A stretch of 64,000 nt of DNA, taken from NCBI GenBank assembly GCA_030267565.1, contig BRXU01000005.1, positions 4,963,501 through 5,027,500 on the forward strand, in the 5' to 3' direction. The translations under genes were made by a program, and so were the position numbers. The notes under the pieces are model-generated. The model was not told the DNA's origin, did no database searches, and saw nothing but the letters and a program-made list of their open reading frames with translations. The DNA is from Pleodorina starrii. Its lineage: Eukaryota > Chlorophyta > Chlorophyceae > Chlamydomonadales > Volvocaceae. This document shows positions 34,250 to 45,125 of the stretch, piece after piece. Each line of letters begins with the position of its first letter. Within the stretch, counting starts at the first letter, position 1.

Positions 34250-34808
34250 ATGATTATTATGTTTTCTGTTATCGAGTGCAACGCACATCAGTTGAACCTG
34301 GATGCCGGGAGGCAGTTTGAATTGCGCGCGCTCCAACTCGCCTCCAAGATCGTTCCATTGTTGTGTCCCTCCCGCCAGGTGGATGCGTACTTGCGCGGCA
34401 GTCACGAATGGGTGGCCAGACGCTGAGCCGATATCGTTTTTGTCACGTACTACGACCTCCGGGGCTTGAACCTGGTGTACAGCCTAGATATGCCGCCCGA
34501 GCACACGTTTGATTACTTCAACGCCCAACAATTTGAGACCGTGGGGAATTTGGACCCCGTGCGGGGGGCGTACAGCCTGCAGTGCAAGAAGGGGCAAGCA
34601 TGGTTTGTGCTCGCGTCACCTGCAACGTGACGGCCAGCTGCGGCGCTCTCTCGCCTCGGAATCGGGACCCGAGCGCATCATGGATCTACGGCTGAACATC
34701 ATCACGCAGCGGGGAATGGTGCACATCATACTGCTTTTCCGGGACGGGGGCATATTTGCAACACTGAATTTGCAGCGTGAGAGGGAACACAAGACCGCCG
34801 TCGCATAG
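34250..34808 (+). pseudogene. Decayed coding fragment of unknown family
   Basis: Reading from ATG 34250, 59 codons run to an in-frame TGA at 34424-34426. The same frame then continues 67 codons (ADIVFVTYYDLRGLNLVYSL, YFNAQQFETVGNLDPVRGAY) to TGA at 34628-34630. A second frame carries on (SESGPERIMDLRLNIITQRG, TLNLQREREHKTAVA) to TAG at 34808, directly before GTAAGC. The amino acid composition looks like real protein rather than noise, with one stop and one frameshift. The last part is duplicated in inverted orientation at 34895-35074. I do not recognise the family. Confidence 0.4.
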
Positions 34809-35074
34809 GTAAGCGTATGACTGAGTGTGGGGTACAGACATCGAGTTTTATCAGTGAGGGTGGTGCCTGTGGGAAACGTGTACGAAAGGTATCTCACCCT
34901 CACTGAAAAAACTCGATGTCTGTATCCCCTCCAAAGGACACTCAGTCATACGCTTACCTGTGCGACGGCGGTCTTGTGTTCCCGCTCACGCTGCAAATTC
35001 AGTGTTGCAAATATGACCCCGTCCCGGAAGAGCAGTATGGTGTGCACCATTCCCCGCTGCGTGATGATGTTCAG
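34692..35074. repeat. Large inverted duplication (arms about 171 and 180 bp, 32-nt spacer)
   Basis: Arm 34692-34862 and arm 34895-35074 are reverse complements with a few mismatches and a 9-bp insertion. Each arm contains the end of a coding stretch (LNIITQRGMVH ... REREHKTAVA) and the following GTAAGC splice donor. The minus-strand arm reads CACAG/GTAAGC and the plus-strand arm CATAG/GTAAGC, so the plus copy has gained a stop. Confidence 0.9.
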
Positions 35075-36472
35075 CCCCATGCAGGTTAATCGCCGCTTCA
35101 CGGACAGCCCTGTCGCCACGCTAGGGGCCAAGGCGCCCGCAATAACGCCGAAATAACGTGCATACCTCCATACGGCATGTACGACTGCAGCATGTGGGCC
35201 TTCGCCGTACTTTGACTGGCCACGTATGTACGTTACTGTCTGCATACGTTTGCCTTGTACGTCCCCGTCCAAACCGTATTACGAGATAGCGGCACATTGA
35301 TACCCATCGGCTGGGATCGGTGCTGTGTTTTGTGTGCCCGCTTCATCGGGGTCGCACGGCCTCTTGTCCCTGGCCTCGAGCGCGCAGCGCGGCAACTGCC
35401 ACCTCAAACGAGGTTTTCTAAAATTGTAACGTGCGGCCATGGATGCCCGCAAACCTCTACGCTACATTCAGCGGCAAGTATGGGCGAGCCCCTGTTGCTG
35501 TTTACGTAGCAGATCAGGTTTCCTATTAAGGTGGCTGGCGGCAACGGGGCAGTGGTAAGAGGGTCGAAAGGGTCGCAGCCCTGAACGGGTGTGCGGCGAC
35601 TCGCTGACGAAGGTATGGGAAGTCGGGCAAGGGGCGAAATGAGACTCGAATGGTTAGCGGGGCTGGGTGCAGCGCCGCATCAGATCTGTCGTCGGCCCCG
35701 CGTCCTCGAAGCTGGATGTGCATGTATGGCAATAACAACGCGAAGCGCACTGCAACGCACCGCTGAACAAATGTAGGCGGGCTGAATAAGAGAGTGTTGT
35801 GGTTCGGTTTCACCCGTGACACCCGTGACAGGGTTGTCTCGCCGTACCCCAGCAAGCACCCCCTTCGCAGCACCCTCGAAGCTGTTTGTGCGCCTGGAAA
35901 ACATACGATGTCCTTTCCGTCTGAGTCTATGGAACGATAATGAGTCAATTCTCTAGTGTCTATCGCAGACCAAGATCCTCGAGACCAATGCCTTTCAGAC
36001 GAGAGTCTTGGTGCCATTGCACTCCAATGCTTTGTTATGTTTATCAGGTACTCTCACGGCGCATTACCGGCCTCGCAGCGTCCTCCCCAGTCGCGACTGC
36101 CCTGAAAGCAAGGTACACGTTTTCAAGGGACGCGGCAGCAAACATTTGTTGCTCGGGGTAATATATAGCGGGGGCAATGCATTGCATGGTTAATTGCGCG
36201 TGTAGTATATTTCAGTTGTCGACGGTTGGTGCCTTGGGATGGCTTTGGACGCAACTTGATCCAAATCAACCGATACGCGCACGACCACTGTACAATAATG
36301 GGCATTCTTTCTGGCTAATGGCGTGCGTGCAACGAAGTGTTTTGGGGTCATCATCGTTTGAGACTCGCTTATGGTGCCGGTTCAGTCCGTCTGGAGCAAA
36401 AAAGTAGGTCAATCGTTTCGATGGAGCGTCTTCTGAGCATTATTTTCTCGCTTACGGCGGGCTCGACGACGT

Positions 36473-39400
36473 TTGCCTGTCCATGCAGTGGGAACTGAAT
36501 TTCAAGGTTCAGGTGTCATCGACTTGGATTCCTGGGACTTAGGCGACCTCGACAGCCTCTTGAATGATAGTGGGGACGACTTCCCGAGCGTGCTGCTGGA
36601 GGAGGGTTCCGAGAGAAGGCTGGGTGGCGGGGCCGTCCAGTCTGAACCCGAGCCTGACCCCGACCTCGAGTTCGCAGGAGCGCCACGACAGCAGCTCCAC
36701 CATGCGCAGCATCAGCAGCAACCACCGCCACAGGAGCCGCAGTTGCAGAGTCAGGGGCAACCCCAAGTGGCAGCAGCAGCTGCCTCGCCACCGCCGGAGA
36801 CCCCGCTTTGGAGGCCCCTTCCGCGTAGTGGTGCGGCAGCCGCAGGGGAGGATGGCTCGGCGGCAGGTGCGCACGCAGCACTGGCAACACAACGGGTAGA
36901 CAGCACGGGGCACCCCTCTCCACCGGAGCACGAAGCCATCCTTCTGGATTGGTGGCGTGAGGCGGCCAGCGCAGAGGACCCAACGGCCGGCAGGGATTTC
37001 TGGTTGCGGCAGCAGGCGGGAGACCAGGGCTCTCGGACCTGCCGAGAAGGGCACGATGCCTGGTGGGCCGGTCCTCAGGCCAGGGTGCTTCCGAGGGATC
37101 TGCTGGAGGAGTTCTGGCCCAGTAGCAACGGCGGCGGCAGTAGTGTCAGCCACACAGCTGGCAGCAGCGCTGCTACCAGCAGCGGTAACGGCGGCGCGGC
37201 TGGGCATGGGGCCAACTCCGCTCGGTGTCCGGGACTGAAGTTCATGGGTCCGGCGCAGCCAAACCTCTTCGTCAAGAAGATCGGCATGGAGGGCACCGGC
37301 GGCCGCAAGACCCGGTATGCACGTCCACTGTTGGGGACAGCTGCTGCTGCTGCTGGGTCAGATCAGCAGCAGCGGCATGGCTGCCACAGTGGTGGTGCTG
37401 GTTCAGCTAGCACCAACACCGTGGAGTTGTTCGTTGTCGACAAGTACAGCTACACAGCAAAGCAGTGGGGCCTTACGGTGTACAAGCAGATGCTTGCGGA
37501 ACTCATAGGTCCAGTCGATGAGGCCGCTTACATTGAGTCGCAGCAGAGCAACATGGCGAGGAAAGGACGCTACCCGGTCAACGAGTGGGCGACGGATAAT
37601 TTTCAGGTCAAGGACAGCGAGAAGGCCTACGTCAAGCTGAGGTGGAGGAGCTGGTGGCCCGCCCTGTAAGTGCGCATTGGCACGGCGTTGGGTGGGCCCC
37701 TGTTGTGCTGTGCGTGGATCGAGGCGGCAAGGCCGGCAACGCGCAAAAGGCATGACACAAACAGAGGATCAATCCATGCATTCTTGCTGCTGCCGTATGC
37801 TGTATGTACGTGCTTTCATGGGTGTTAGCGTTTGCTACGAAGATATTACTGCTGGTTCACCATGCGTCTTGACAGCTGAGGAGTCTCATGCATATACGTA
37901 TGCGCCCCGCATGTACCTATGCAGGTATACCGTAAAAGCAACCGAGTCTGCACCCTCGAGGTCGCAGCGGCGTGCTGCCACCGCCGCGAACGCCTCATCT
38001 CCCGCCGCAGCTGCCCCCGCGGGGCCGTCGCTGGCCGGCAACGGCGGGGCGGCGGCCGCGCTGCTGGCTTCTGCACTGGAGGCCCTCCTCGGCGGCCACC
38101 AGAGCTTTCAGCAACAGCAGGGGCCGTGCATGAACCATGTTTCGAGCATCCAGCCGGTTGCTGCTGACCCGTCGACTGCTGGCTCCAGCAGCCTGCCATG
38201 GCAGGGGCACCATTCTCAGTCGTTGCCGTGGACATCGATGCCGGCACAGCCGCCACAACCGCCCCAGCTGCCCCAGGTGCAAACAGCCTCCTATCAGCCG
38301 CAATCGGTCCAGCAGCAGGGCCCCCTGTCGCCGCCGTGGCTGCCGCCGCCGCCGCCACTGCAGCAGCAGCAGCAGCAGCTGCCGCCTCCGGGTCATCATC
38401 AACAGCAGCTGCAACCGACTGTGGGGATGCAAGACCTGTTGTACCGCGCCACCCTGACGGAAACATCCACGTCCGCGATGATGGCAGCTCCATGGCTCCA
38501 TGGGCAGCAGGGACACGAGCTGCTGCTGCTGCTTGAAACTCAGCCGCCGCCGCTGCCGCTGTCACAGCATCAGCAGCAGCTGTCACCGCAGCAGCAGCTG
38601 TCGCTGTCGCTTTCACCGCAGCAGCAGCTGCAGCTGTCGCTGTCACCGCAGCAGCAGCTGCAGCTGTCGCTGTCACCGCAGCAGCAGCAGCTGCTGCCGC
38701 TGCCACAACAGCAGCAGCCATCGCTCTTGCAGCAGCAGGCTCAGGATTGCAGCCCCAAAACAAGGCCTCCGGTGCTGCAGCACACCCCAATGCCACTGCA
38801 GCAGCCGGGGACGAGCGCCATCGGCTTCCCTCCCATTGCTGTGGCTCCCCCACATGATTGGCACCAGCCGCCGCCGCCGCAGCAGGTCGACCAGTTGGAG
38901 GCACACGCGGCCCTCACCGCCGCTCAGCCGCCCGCAGACGGCCTCGATGCGAGCACCGCAGTTCCGGCAGGCAGCCCGCCACCGAGCGGGGGCGTCATCG
39001 CCGCTGGCGGCGGTGGAGTAATAATGGCGAGCCACGCTAGAAGCAGCACCACGGCCGGCACGGACGCCGCCGCGGCGGGGCCGAGCAGCAGTGTCGCTCT
39101 CCCTGGGGCAGAATTCCCGAAGGAAGTGCAGGAAGCTGGTGCTGCAGCACGCCATTCAAAGAGGGCCCAGGAGGCCGATTTGGCAGCCCCTGACAGGCAG
39201 CTGGCGGCGGCTGGTCAACGGCAGAGCCGTGTTCGTGATAGGCGGTCTGTTGTTGCCGGCGTGGAGGCGGACGCTTCGGGGCCGTCAACAGCGGCAGGAG
39301 TGGAGGCAGAGGACGCGGCGGAAGGCGAGGCGGTGATGCAGATGAGGGAGAAGGCACATGCGCGCGTCGGTGCGATCGAGGAGCTCCTGCCGTTGTGCCT

Positions 39401-42057
39401 CAAGTTGGGAATATGCGGCATGAACGGCTGGATGGGTGCGCTGCGGGCGTGCATCACGGTAAGGACGAGGGAGCGACCTGCTTGTGTGAGGAATGAATAG
39501 AAATGAAGATCCGTGCTTGCGTCGTGTGCATCTTCACTGTGGGCGGGGTCGTTTGATCGCCCATGAATTCGTGACACTGAGTCGCGGGTGGGAGCAGCGA
39601 GCACGGCGAGCACGCATGGGCACTTCCACGTCAGGCGCAGAGACAAGCAGCTTGGCACGCACGTTTTATATAGCAGTTTAGGAAAGTTGAAAGGGCACTC
39701 ATCCGGACCGCCACAACCAGCAATATATATATATATATATGCGTGTGTCTCCAGCCACAGTATCAAGGCAACGATGACGCATCTGCTGCCTCCGTTCTAC
39801 GTATCTGGCGCGCACCATGCATGCATGGCATGCAGGATCTGGGCGACGCGAAGGACATGCTGGCGCTCCGAGACCACCATGGCAAGGGCTACGGTCTGCT
39901 GAACATCATGCTCCACGCGGCCGTTAAGCTAGGGGCAGGGACGGGGGCAGGCGTAGACGAGGACAGCCGCGGCGGCGCCAGCAGCCCAGCAATCAGCAGC
40001 AGGGGCGCTGAGGTCGAGGTGCTCGTGGTGAAGGCATTCGAGGTCATCTTGGAGCGTCTGAATGAGGCGGCGACGACTGCCGGCAGCCTGCCGGCCGAGG
40101 TGGCTCGCCGCATGTTGCTGACGCAGCAGGACCGCGACTGGCATGACACGCCCAGCCACACGTGCGCGAGGTGCGCGGATAGTTGGGCTTGCTTCGTTAC
40201 GTACGTAGCTTGTGTGGGGATCGATAGATGCCCCTGCGTGGGCAACATACAGTGGGCGGATGCAGGGTTGTTAAGGGATTATTACCCGTGGAAGGGACGA
40301 CGGGAGGCAGGCGTGTGCATGCGGGGCCGACTCTATCTGCAGCGACAAGGCTATCTAGTGTACCGTGATGATGAACAAGGGGGCCAGTTGGGGGGCCATC
40401 AACATCCAAGCTAATATCTGCTTCGCCTGTGTTGGATGGGTGCGTGATAATTTTCCTTACATCACAACAGATACGCTCATTCGCTTGGTGGTCTACCCCA
40501 AGCAATCCACTCATTCCCAACCCTGCCTATCGGACTCCGCGCACTTGAATCAAGTGCGCGGAATCCGATAGGCAGGGTTGGGAATGAGTGGATTGCTTGG
40601 GGTAGACCACCAAGCAATCGCTCGGCCTGCCATGCGACCACCAACTAACCTTCCTCCCTATCGCTACGTACCTATCCGCCCCATCCAGGTACAACTTGCT
40701 GATTGTCCAGCGGTGGCTCCTGGAGCGCTGCGATGCGAGCATGCTGTTAGTGCCCACGAAGGACGGCTGGCTGCCCCTGCCCACCGCCTGCCGGGCGGGG
40801 AACCTGCGGGCAGCGACCGCGTTCCTCTGCAGGGCCAGGGAGCTGGGCTTGTTCGAGGCCGACAGGCTCCCGGCCTCGGTCCAGCCTCACACCAAGGTAG
40901 GATAGGTAGCTAGGCGCAACCCCGCGCATGCAGATTTGTTTGTTTGTGGCCTATATACAGATGGCCGATAGCGGCGGGATGGCATACATATGGATGCGTT
41001 ATCGATGACGCGGGCGAAATGTAATAATTAAGGAGCCTGCTGGAGGCTGCGGGTGCTGTGCGTGCGTCGCATTCATCTGTCCATACATGCACAAGCAGCG
41101 GAGGCCCCCGCCAGGGTGAATGAGGGATGACGTCGAGCCAGGACCATGTTTGTTCGCACCCTTTGGATGCATGTTTTTTTAATAACAATGCATGGTTGTG
41201 GCTCAGTGCGTGACGCGCGCGTTCCGCCGTTTGATGCAGTGCGTGGGCAGTCAAACGCACTTCGTCATCAGCCCTCCCTCCACTTCTTACTCGCCCCTTA
41301 CTTGCTCGCCGTGCCTGCCCCCTTAACTTGCGCGCTCTCGCTCGAGGGCCGCGTTCGCATGCCGCCCTTCCTTCCTAGGCCCCCGCCGTCCCCCCACTTA
41401 GCTAGATAGCTGCGTGTGTGTGTCGTGCCCGTGCTTGACGGATTCCAGGCAGGTTCTTCCTCTTCTTCTTACGTACCTTGATGCCATGCAGGTCATCCTG
41501 GCCGATCTGACGGACTTCAACAAGCACTACCGAACCAGCGGGGCGCGGATGCTCCTGGAGAAGGCCATTCAGGAGGTAGGTGCATGCGTGGGCCGGCAGC
41601 ACCGAGTAGATAGATGGGGCGGGGTGCTTGTAATCGCACCATGTATGTTCGGCTCGGTCGACTTCCGCACCTACCCTTGCATGACTCAGCCGCGCGCCCA
41701 GAGGTAGCATGGTTCGTTTGAGTCAGCAGCAGCAGCAGCAGGGCACGGGTGCAGGTCTCTGGTGCACATGCATGTCTGCTGAAATGAACAAAACGTCGGC
41801 CTGTTGTGCGTGTCGGTCCATCTGCTGGGGGTTAGCCTTGAGTACTTGTTTAATGCATCAATATGCCGATGGATTGTATGTAACGATGCGGTATGTATGC
41901 CTGCCTGGCACGCACGCAGGTGTGGCCGGACGAAAACGCGCCGGCGGTGTTTCAGGGCGTGACAAACACGGATGACCTGAAGCGAGCTGTGGAACAGCTC
42001 CAAACAGTGCTGCAGGACATGGATTTGCGTGAGAGCCGCAAGCAATTGACTGAATAG
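36473..42057 (+). CDS. Putative transcription regulator: SAND/VARL-like domain, Gln-rich centre, helical C-terminus
   Basis: Exons 36473(open at the 5' side)-37665, 37925-39458, 39755-40170, 40689-40896, 41492-41575 and 41920-42057 join in perfect phase (1,191 codons). There is no ATG at the 5' side of the first listed exon, so a short upstream exon is missing; a TGCAG acceptor sits at 36488. The head is acidic and hydrophobic (DLDSWDLGDLDSLLNDS), like an activation domain. Residues about 325-400 (LTVYKQM, RYPVNEWATDNF, YVKLRWRSWWPAL) resemble the SAND-related VARL domain of volvocine RegA/RLS regulators; this is from memory and not certain. Next come about 350 Gln/Pro/Leu-rich residues, then HARVGAIEELLPLCLKLGICG and ankyrin-like helices (NLLIVQRWLLERCD, LPTACRAGNLRAATAFLCRA) ending in a coiled stretch. 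Probably nuclear. Confidence 0.7.
38575..38700 (+). repeat. 30-bp coding minisatellite (LSLSPQQQLQ)
   Basis: About four units encoding LSPQQQLSLS / LSPQQQLQLS lie head to tail inside exon 37925-39458 of the SAND/VARL-like gene, followed by further CAG/CTG-rich sequence. The unit is a multiple of three so copy number can vary without frameshift. Confidence 0.85.
40483..40618. repeat. Nearly perfect 136-bp hairpin in an intron
   Basis: The left arm begins gcttggtggtctacccc and the right arm ends ggggtagaccaccaagc; the centre is cacttgaatcaagtg. The arms are about 65 nt with one visible mismatch and essentially no loop. It lies between exons 40170 and 40689 of the SAND/VARL-like gene. It could be a foldback transposon or a small-RNA precursor. 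Confidence 0.93.
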
Positions 42058-45000
42058 ACAGGATCATCCAGAATGCAAGAGCTGGGCGTACTTGCTGGGC
42101 GGGGCGAGGATGGGTACATACATTGAGCAGATCATCACCAGGACAATCTTTCTGGCGGCGGCAAGAGCGGCGGCAACAGCGGCGGCAACAGCGGCGGCAG
42201 CAGCGGCGGCAACAGCGGCGGCAGCAGCGGCGGCAGCAGCGGATGTACGGGTCAGCTCGAGAGTGGGGCCTACGGGTGTCTGGGGGCCAAATTTGTCACG
42301 GACGTGGCCATCGGCCGAGTGCCGAGTTGCGGTGACACGCTTGCATGCCTTTGGCGATGTGCAAACCGCCGCATTCGTTGTGTGCGTGGCGGGTTCGCGC
42401 GGAGGGAGGCTCCCCGCCCGCTGCTAGCTACGTATCCGTTTTATCTTTGGGACATCTATATATCGATGGGGTATGTAGTCATATTGGTGCTGTACGGTAC
42501 GCAGGTGTGTCCATGAGCACGCAATACACAGTATACTGCTGCAGGAATAGCTCCGCGCTTCGTTACTGCATGTCGGTGCGGTATGGTAGGCGCTTCCGTA
42601 TGTACGTATGTATGTGATAATAACACCCGACACATACGTTTGCCTGCTGGGGGCCACGTGTAGTCGTGTTGATTGTTGGCAGTTGACGATGGATTGACTG
42701 TAATCAGACGATTTAGGTTCCGACGGGAGCGGGGCGGGGCCCCTGCATTTCTGGCGAGCTGAGCAGGCCGCCCGGGGCACTTCATGCATGCGCGGCAAGC
42801 ACGCACAGCCTACACCATTATTGTATTGCAATTGGTGCAGCGTGAAGAACGTTCATCACGTGAAGCTGTGCATGGCAGCAGCAGTACCGACGTGCTGTGT
42901 GTACGTGTTGCATGTTTGCTTTGATATTATTGAATCTTGCAGGGTATTTTTGTTGCTTGTTTGGAATTGTATTGCCAACAGTTGCGGGGAGTTGTGTAAA
43001 CGAAGGCGGACATACAAAAGTGCACTGCTGCACGTTCTCTGTTCTGTTGCGTTAGTTAGTTGGGACACCGCGACTCGGTCGATCGACGGCGCGAGGCTCA
43101 TATATACACATTTCGAGGGGCGGGGAGCCACTGGGGCTATCCAGCTGGAGGACTTTATGCCGCTTCCAAGGCTGCTCAGGGTTTCCCACGTCTATATATG
43201 CGTTTCCGTCGATGCGGTGTAAATGTTTTCGAGACGCATTTTGGCGTTTGGCTGCTGTTTGTATGTGCCGTCATCATTTTTTGTCGCAGGCGGTGGTTGG
43301 TTGATCAGCTTGACGCTGCCTGTCGGCCGCCGACAAATGTTTAGTTTTGGCTTGTCCAGGCTACGGAGGCAGGGCGGGTTTACATCGATACAGCACGAAG
43401 TAAGCGTCTTTCGCTGGATCTGGATGTGGCGGTTCGCGTTGTGCGTGTACCGCCAATGCAATCAAGCAATCAAGAGGGCTCGTTCTCATTACAGAGGTCG
43501 TCGCGAGGTGGCTGGCTTACTTGTGGCAATGGATGAACTCTCGGGCGGGACTTGGTTTGTATGCGGCCTTGCTTGGGGGGGGGGAGTGTACAGGGTCCGG
43601 CCGGAAGACGGAGGCGTGTAGTTAGGACAGAGGCGTGTAGGACGGCGCGTCGGAGGGAGGCCCGTCGCCCACTGGGGAGCCTCAAGATCCGTCCGTGGTG
43701 GCGGCGGGTATTGTGGTGTTCCCCTCGGATACGCTCGCTCCTCGGCTGTCTGGCACATGACCTGTCTTGACCAAGACAGGTCATGACCTGGTCTCGCTTT
43801 CATGTACCCGGCGTGTCGTTTCCACTGCAGTGCACGGCCGTTGCCTTAGCTTTGAACAATCGAGGATTTGAAGCCTGATGTACTAATAATTACAGCAACA
43901 ACCCACTACATACCCTACCTGCACCGCCTGTGTGGAAGGATCAATCCATGCTCCGAACGCGCAAATAACAGACGGTGTGATTCCTGATATATATATGAAA
44001 TCGATCGCTTCCTACCACCGCGCGGTGCTGATGACTGCACCATCCATCCATCCATCCAGAGTTCCACGCATTACCACGCACGGCCAAAATCGAAACTATC
44101 GAGGGCACGCAAATCCATCCTGGCCAAACGGGATACGGTCCGAAATCGTCAAATGTAGGAGCAACCCACAGGAAGCGAAACGGCCCAGGGTAGGGGTCAC
44201 CGTATATCACCCTAATAACATGCTGCAAGGGTAAGTCCGGCCGCACAGCAGCTCTATTCTTGAAGAAAAAAAGCCGCTATCTGCACGACATACACAAGCA
44301 TACAACAAGCTAAGGAAGAGATATGACATTCATCATCACAGCCAGCGATTGCTGGCCGGCATCAAATAAAGCACGTGACCGGACGGCGGAGCGCTGGGAT
44401 GCAGCAGCAGCATGCACTGCATTCCAGGCAGCATGCATAAGTACTCCGCCTGACAGATGACACATGCCACTGGGCACTCCTTAAAATACGAACGGCTCTG
44501 GGGGTCTATCTATCTGGAGCCATCTAGACAACTACCGGCTGGGGCGGGCGATACGCCCAGTGACGGCCCGCTCAACAACACCCCTAAACGGCGGGCGGGG
44601 CGGGCGATGCGCCCTACGTACCTGTGATGGTCCTCTCAACAAATGAACGGCCCGCTCAACGAACACCCCTATCTAAAAACTTAAAACCCTAACCGGCTAC
44701 AAAGTCGCGACATCGCACAAGACATCGCGCAGGACTTCGCGCAGGACTTCGCGCAGGCAGGTATGTAGAGGACGACCTAATCAACGAACGAAATATCGCA
44801 TATATTATTATTGACACCCACGTCAGCGTGTGTGTCTGTATGACTGTCCTACTGCCATGACGGAAACCGAATGAAACAGCACCGAAGACATGTATGTGAC
44901 TGCCAATCTAATTGAAATATCAGTGTGATCGCTCGCTCTCAGTGCACATGCACGTGCTGCTGAAGCTGGCACGCACTCCGTTGCCTTGACGTGATGACAC

Positions 45001-45125
45001 CCAAAGCTGTTGGCCGGGCACACGCAGCCGCTATTTGGCGGTAAGCGAATTAAAGGGGCAGATATTCATGAGCGGCGATCGACGACGGCATACGTACAGA
45101 CGCCAGTTACGCTCGAGAAAACACG
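42058..45125. other. Convergent spacer, no gene recognised
   Basis: The 3 kb between the 3' ends of two convergent genes hold a (GCGGCA/GCGGCAACA)n run at 42162-42243, a 14-bp-arm palindrome at 43756-43785 (catgacctgtcttg, 2-nt loop) and partly duplicated GC-rich segments near 44540-44670. Open stretches on both strands are short and unlike proteins. Confidence 0.5.
42162..42243. repeat. (GCGGCA)n / (GCGGCAACA)n microsatellite
   Basis: Alternating gcggcaaca and gcggcagca units form a continuous run about 105 bp past the stop of the upstream gene, so it may lie in its 3' untranslated region. Confidence 0.85.

Larger units (their letters stand above)
33829..36472. other. Divergent spacer between LIG4 and the SAND/VARL-like gene
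   Basis: Promoters of both flanking genes should lie here. Besides the inverted duplication at 34692-35074 and the decayed coding fragment at 34250-34808, no gene is recognised. The missing first exon of the gene at 36473 is probably in the right part of this interval. Confidence 0.5.

Noticed and set aside
36177..36407. Small ORF as the first exon of the SAND/VARL-like gene
   Set aside because: No convincing donor in the needed phase and no similarity to the acidic head; the true first exon remains unknown.
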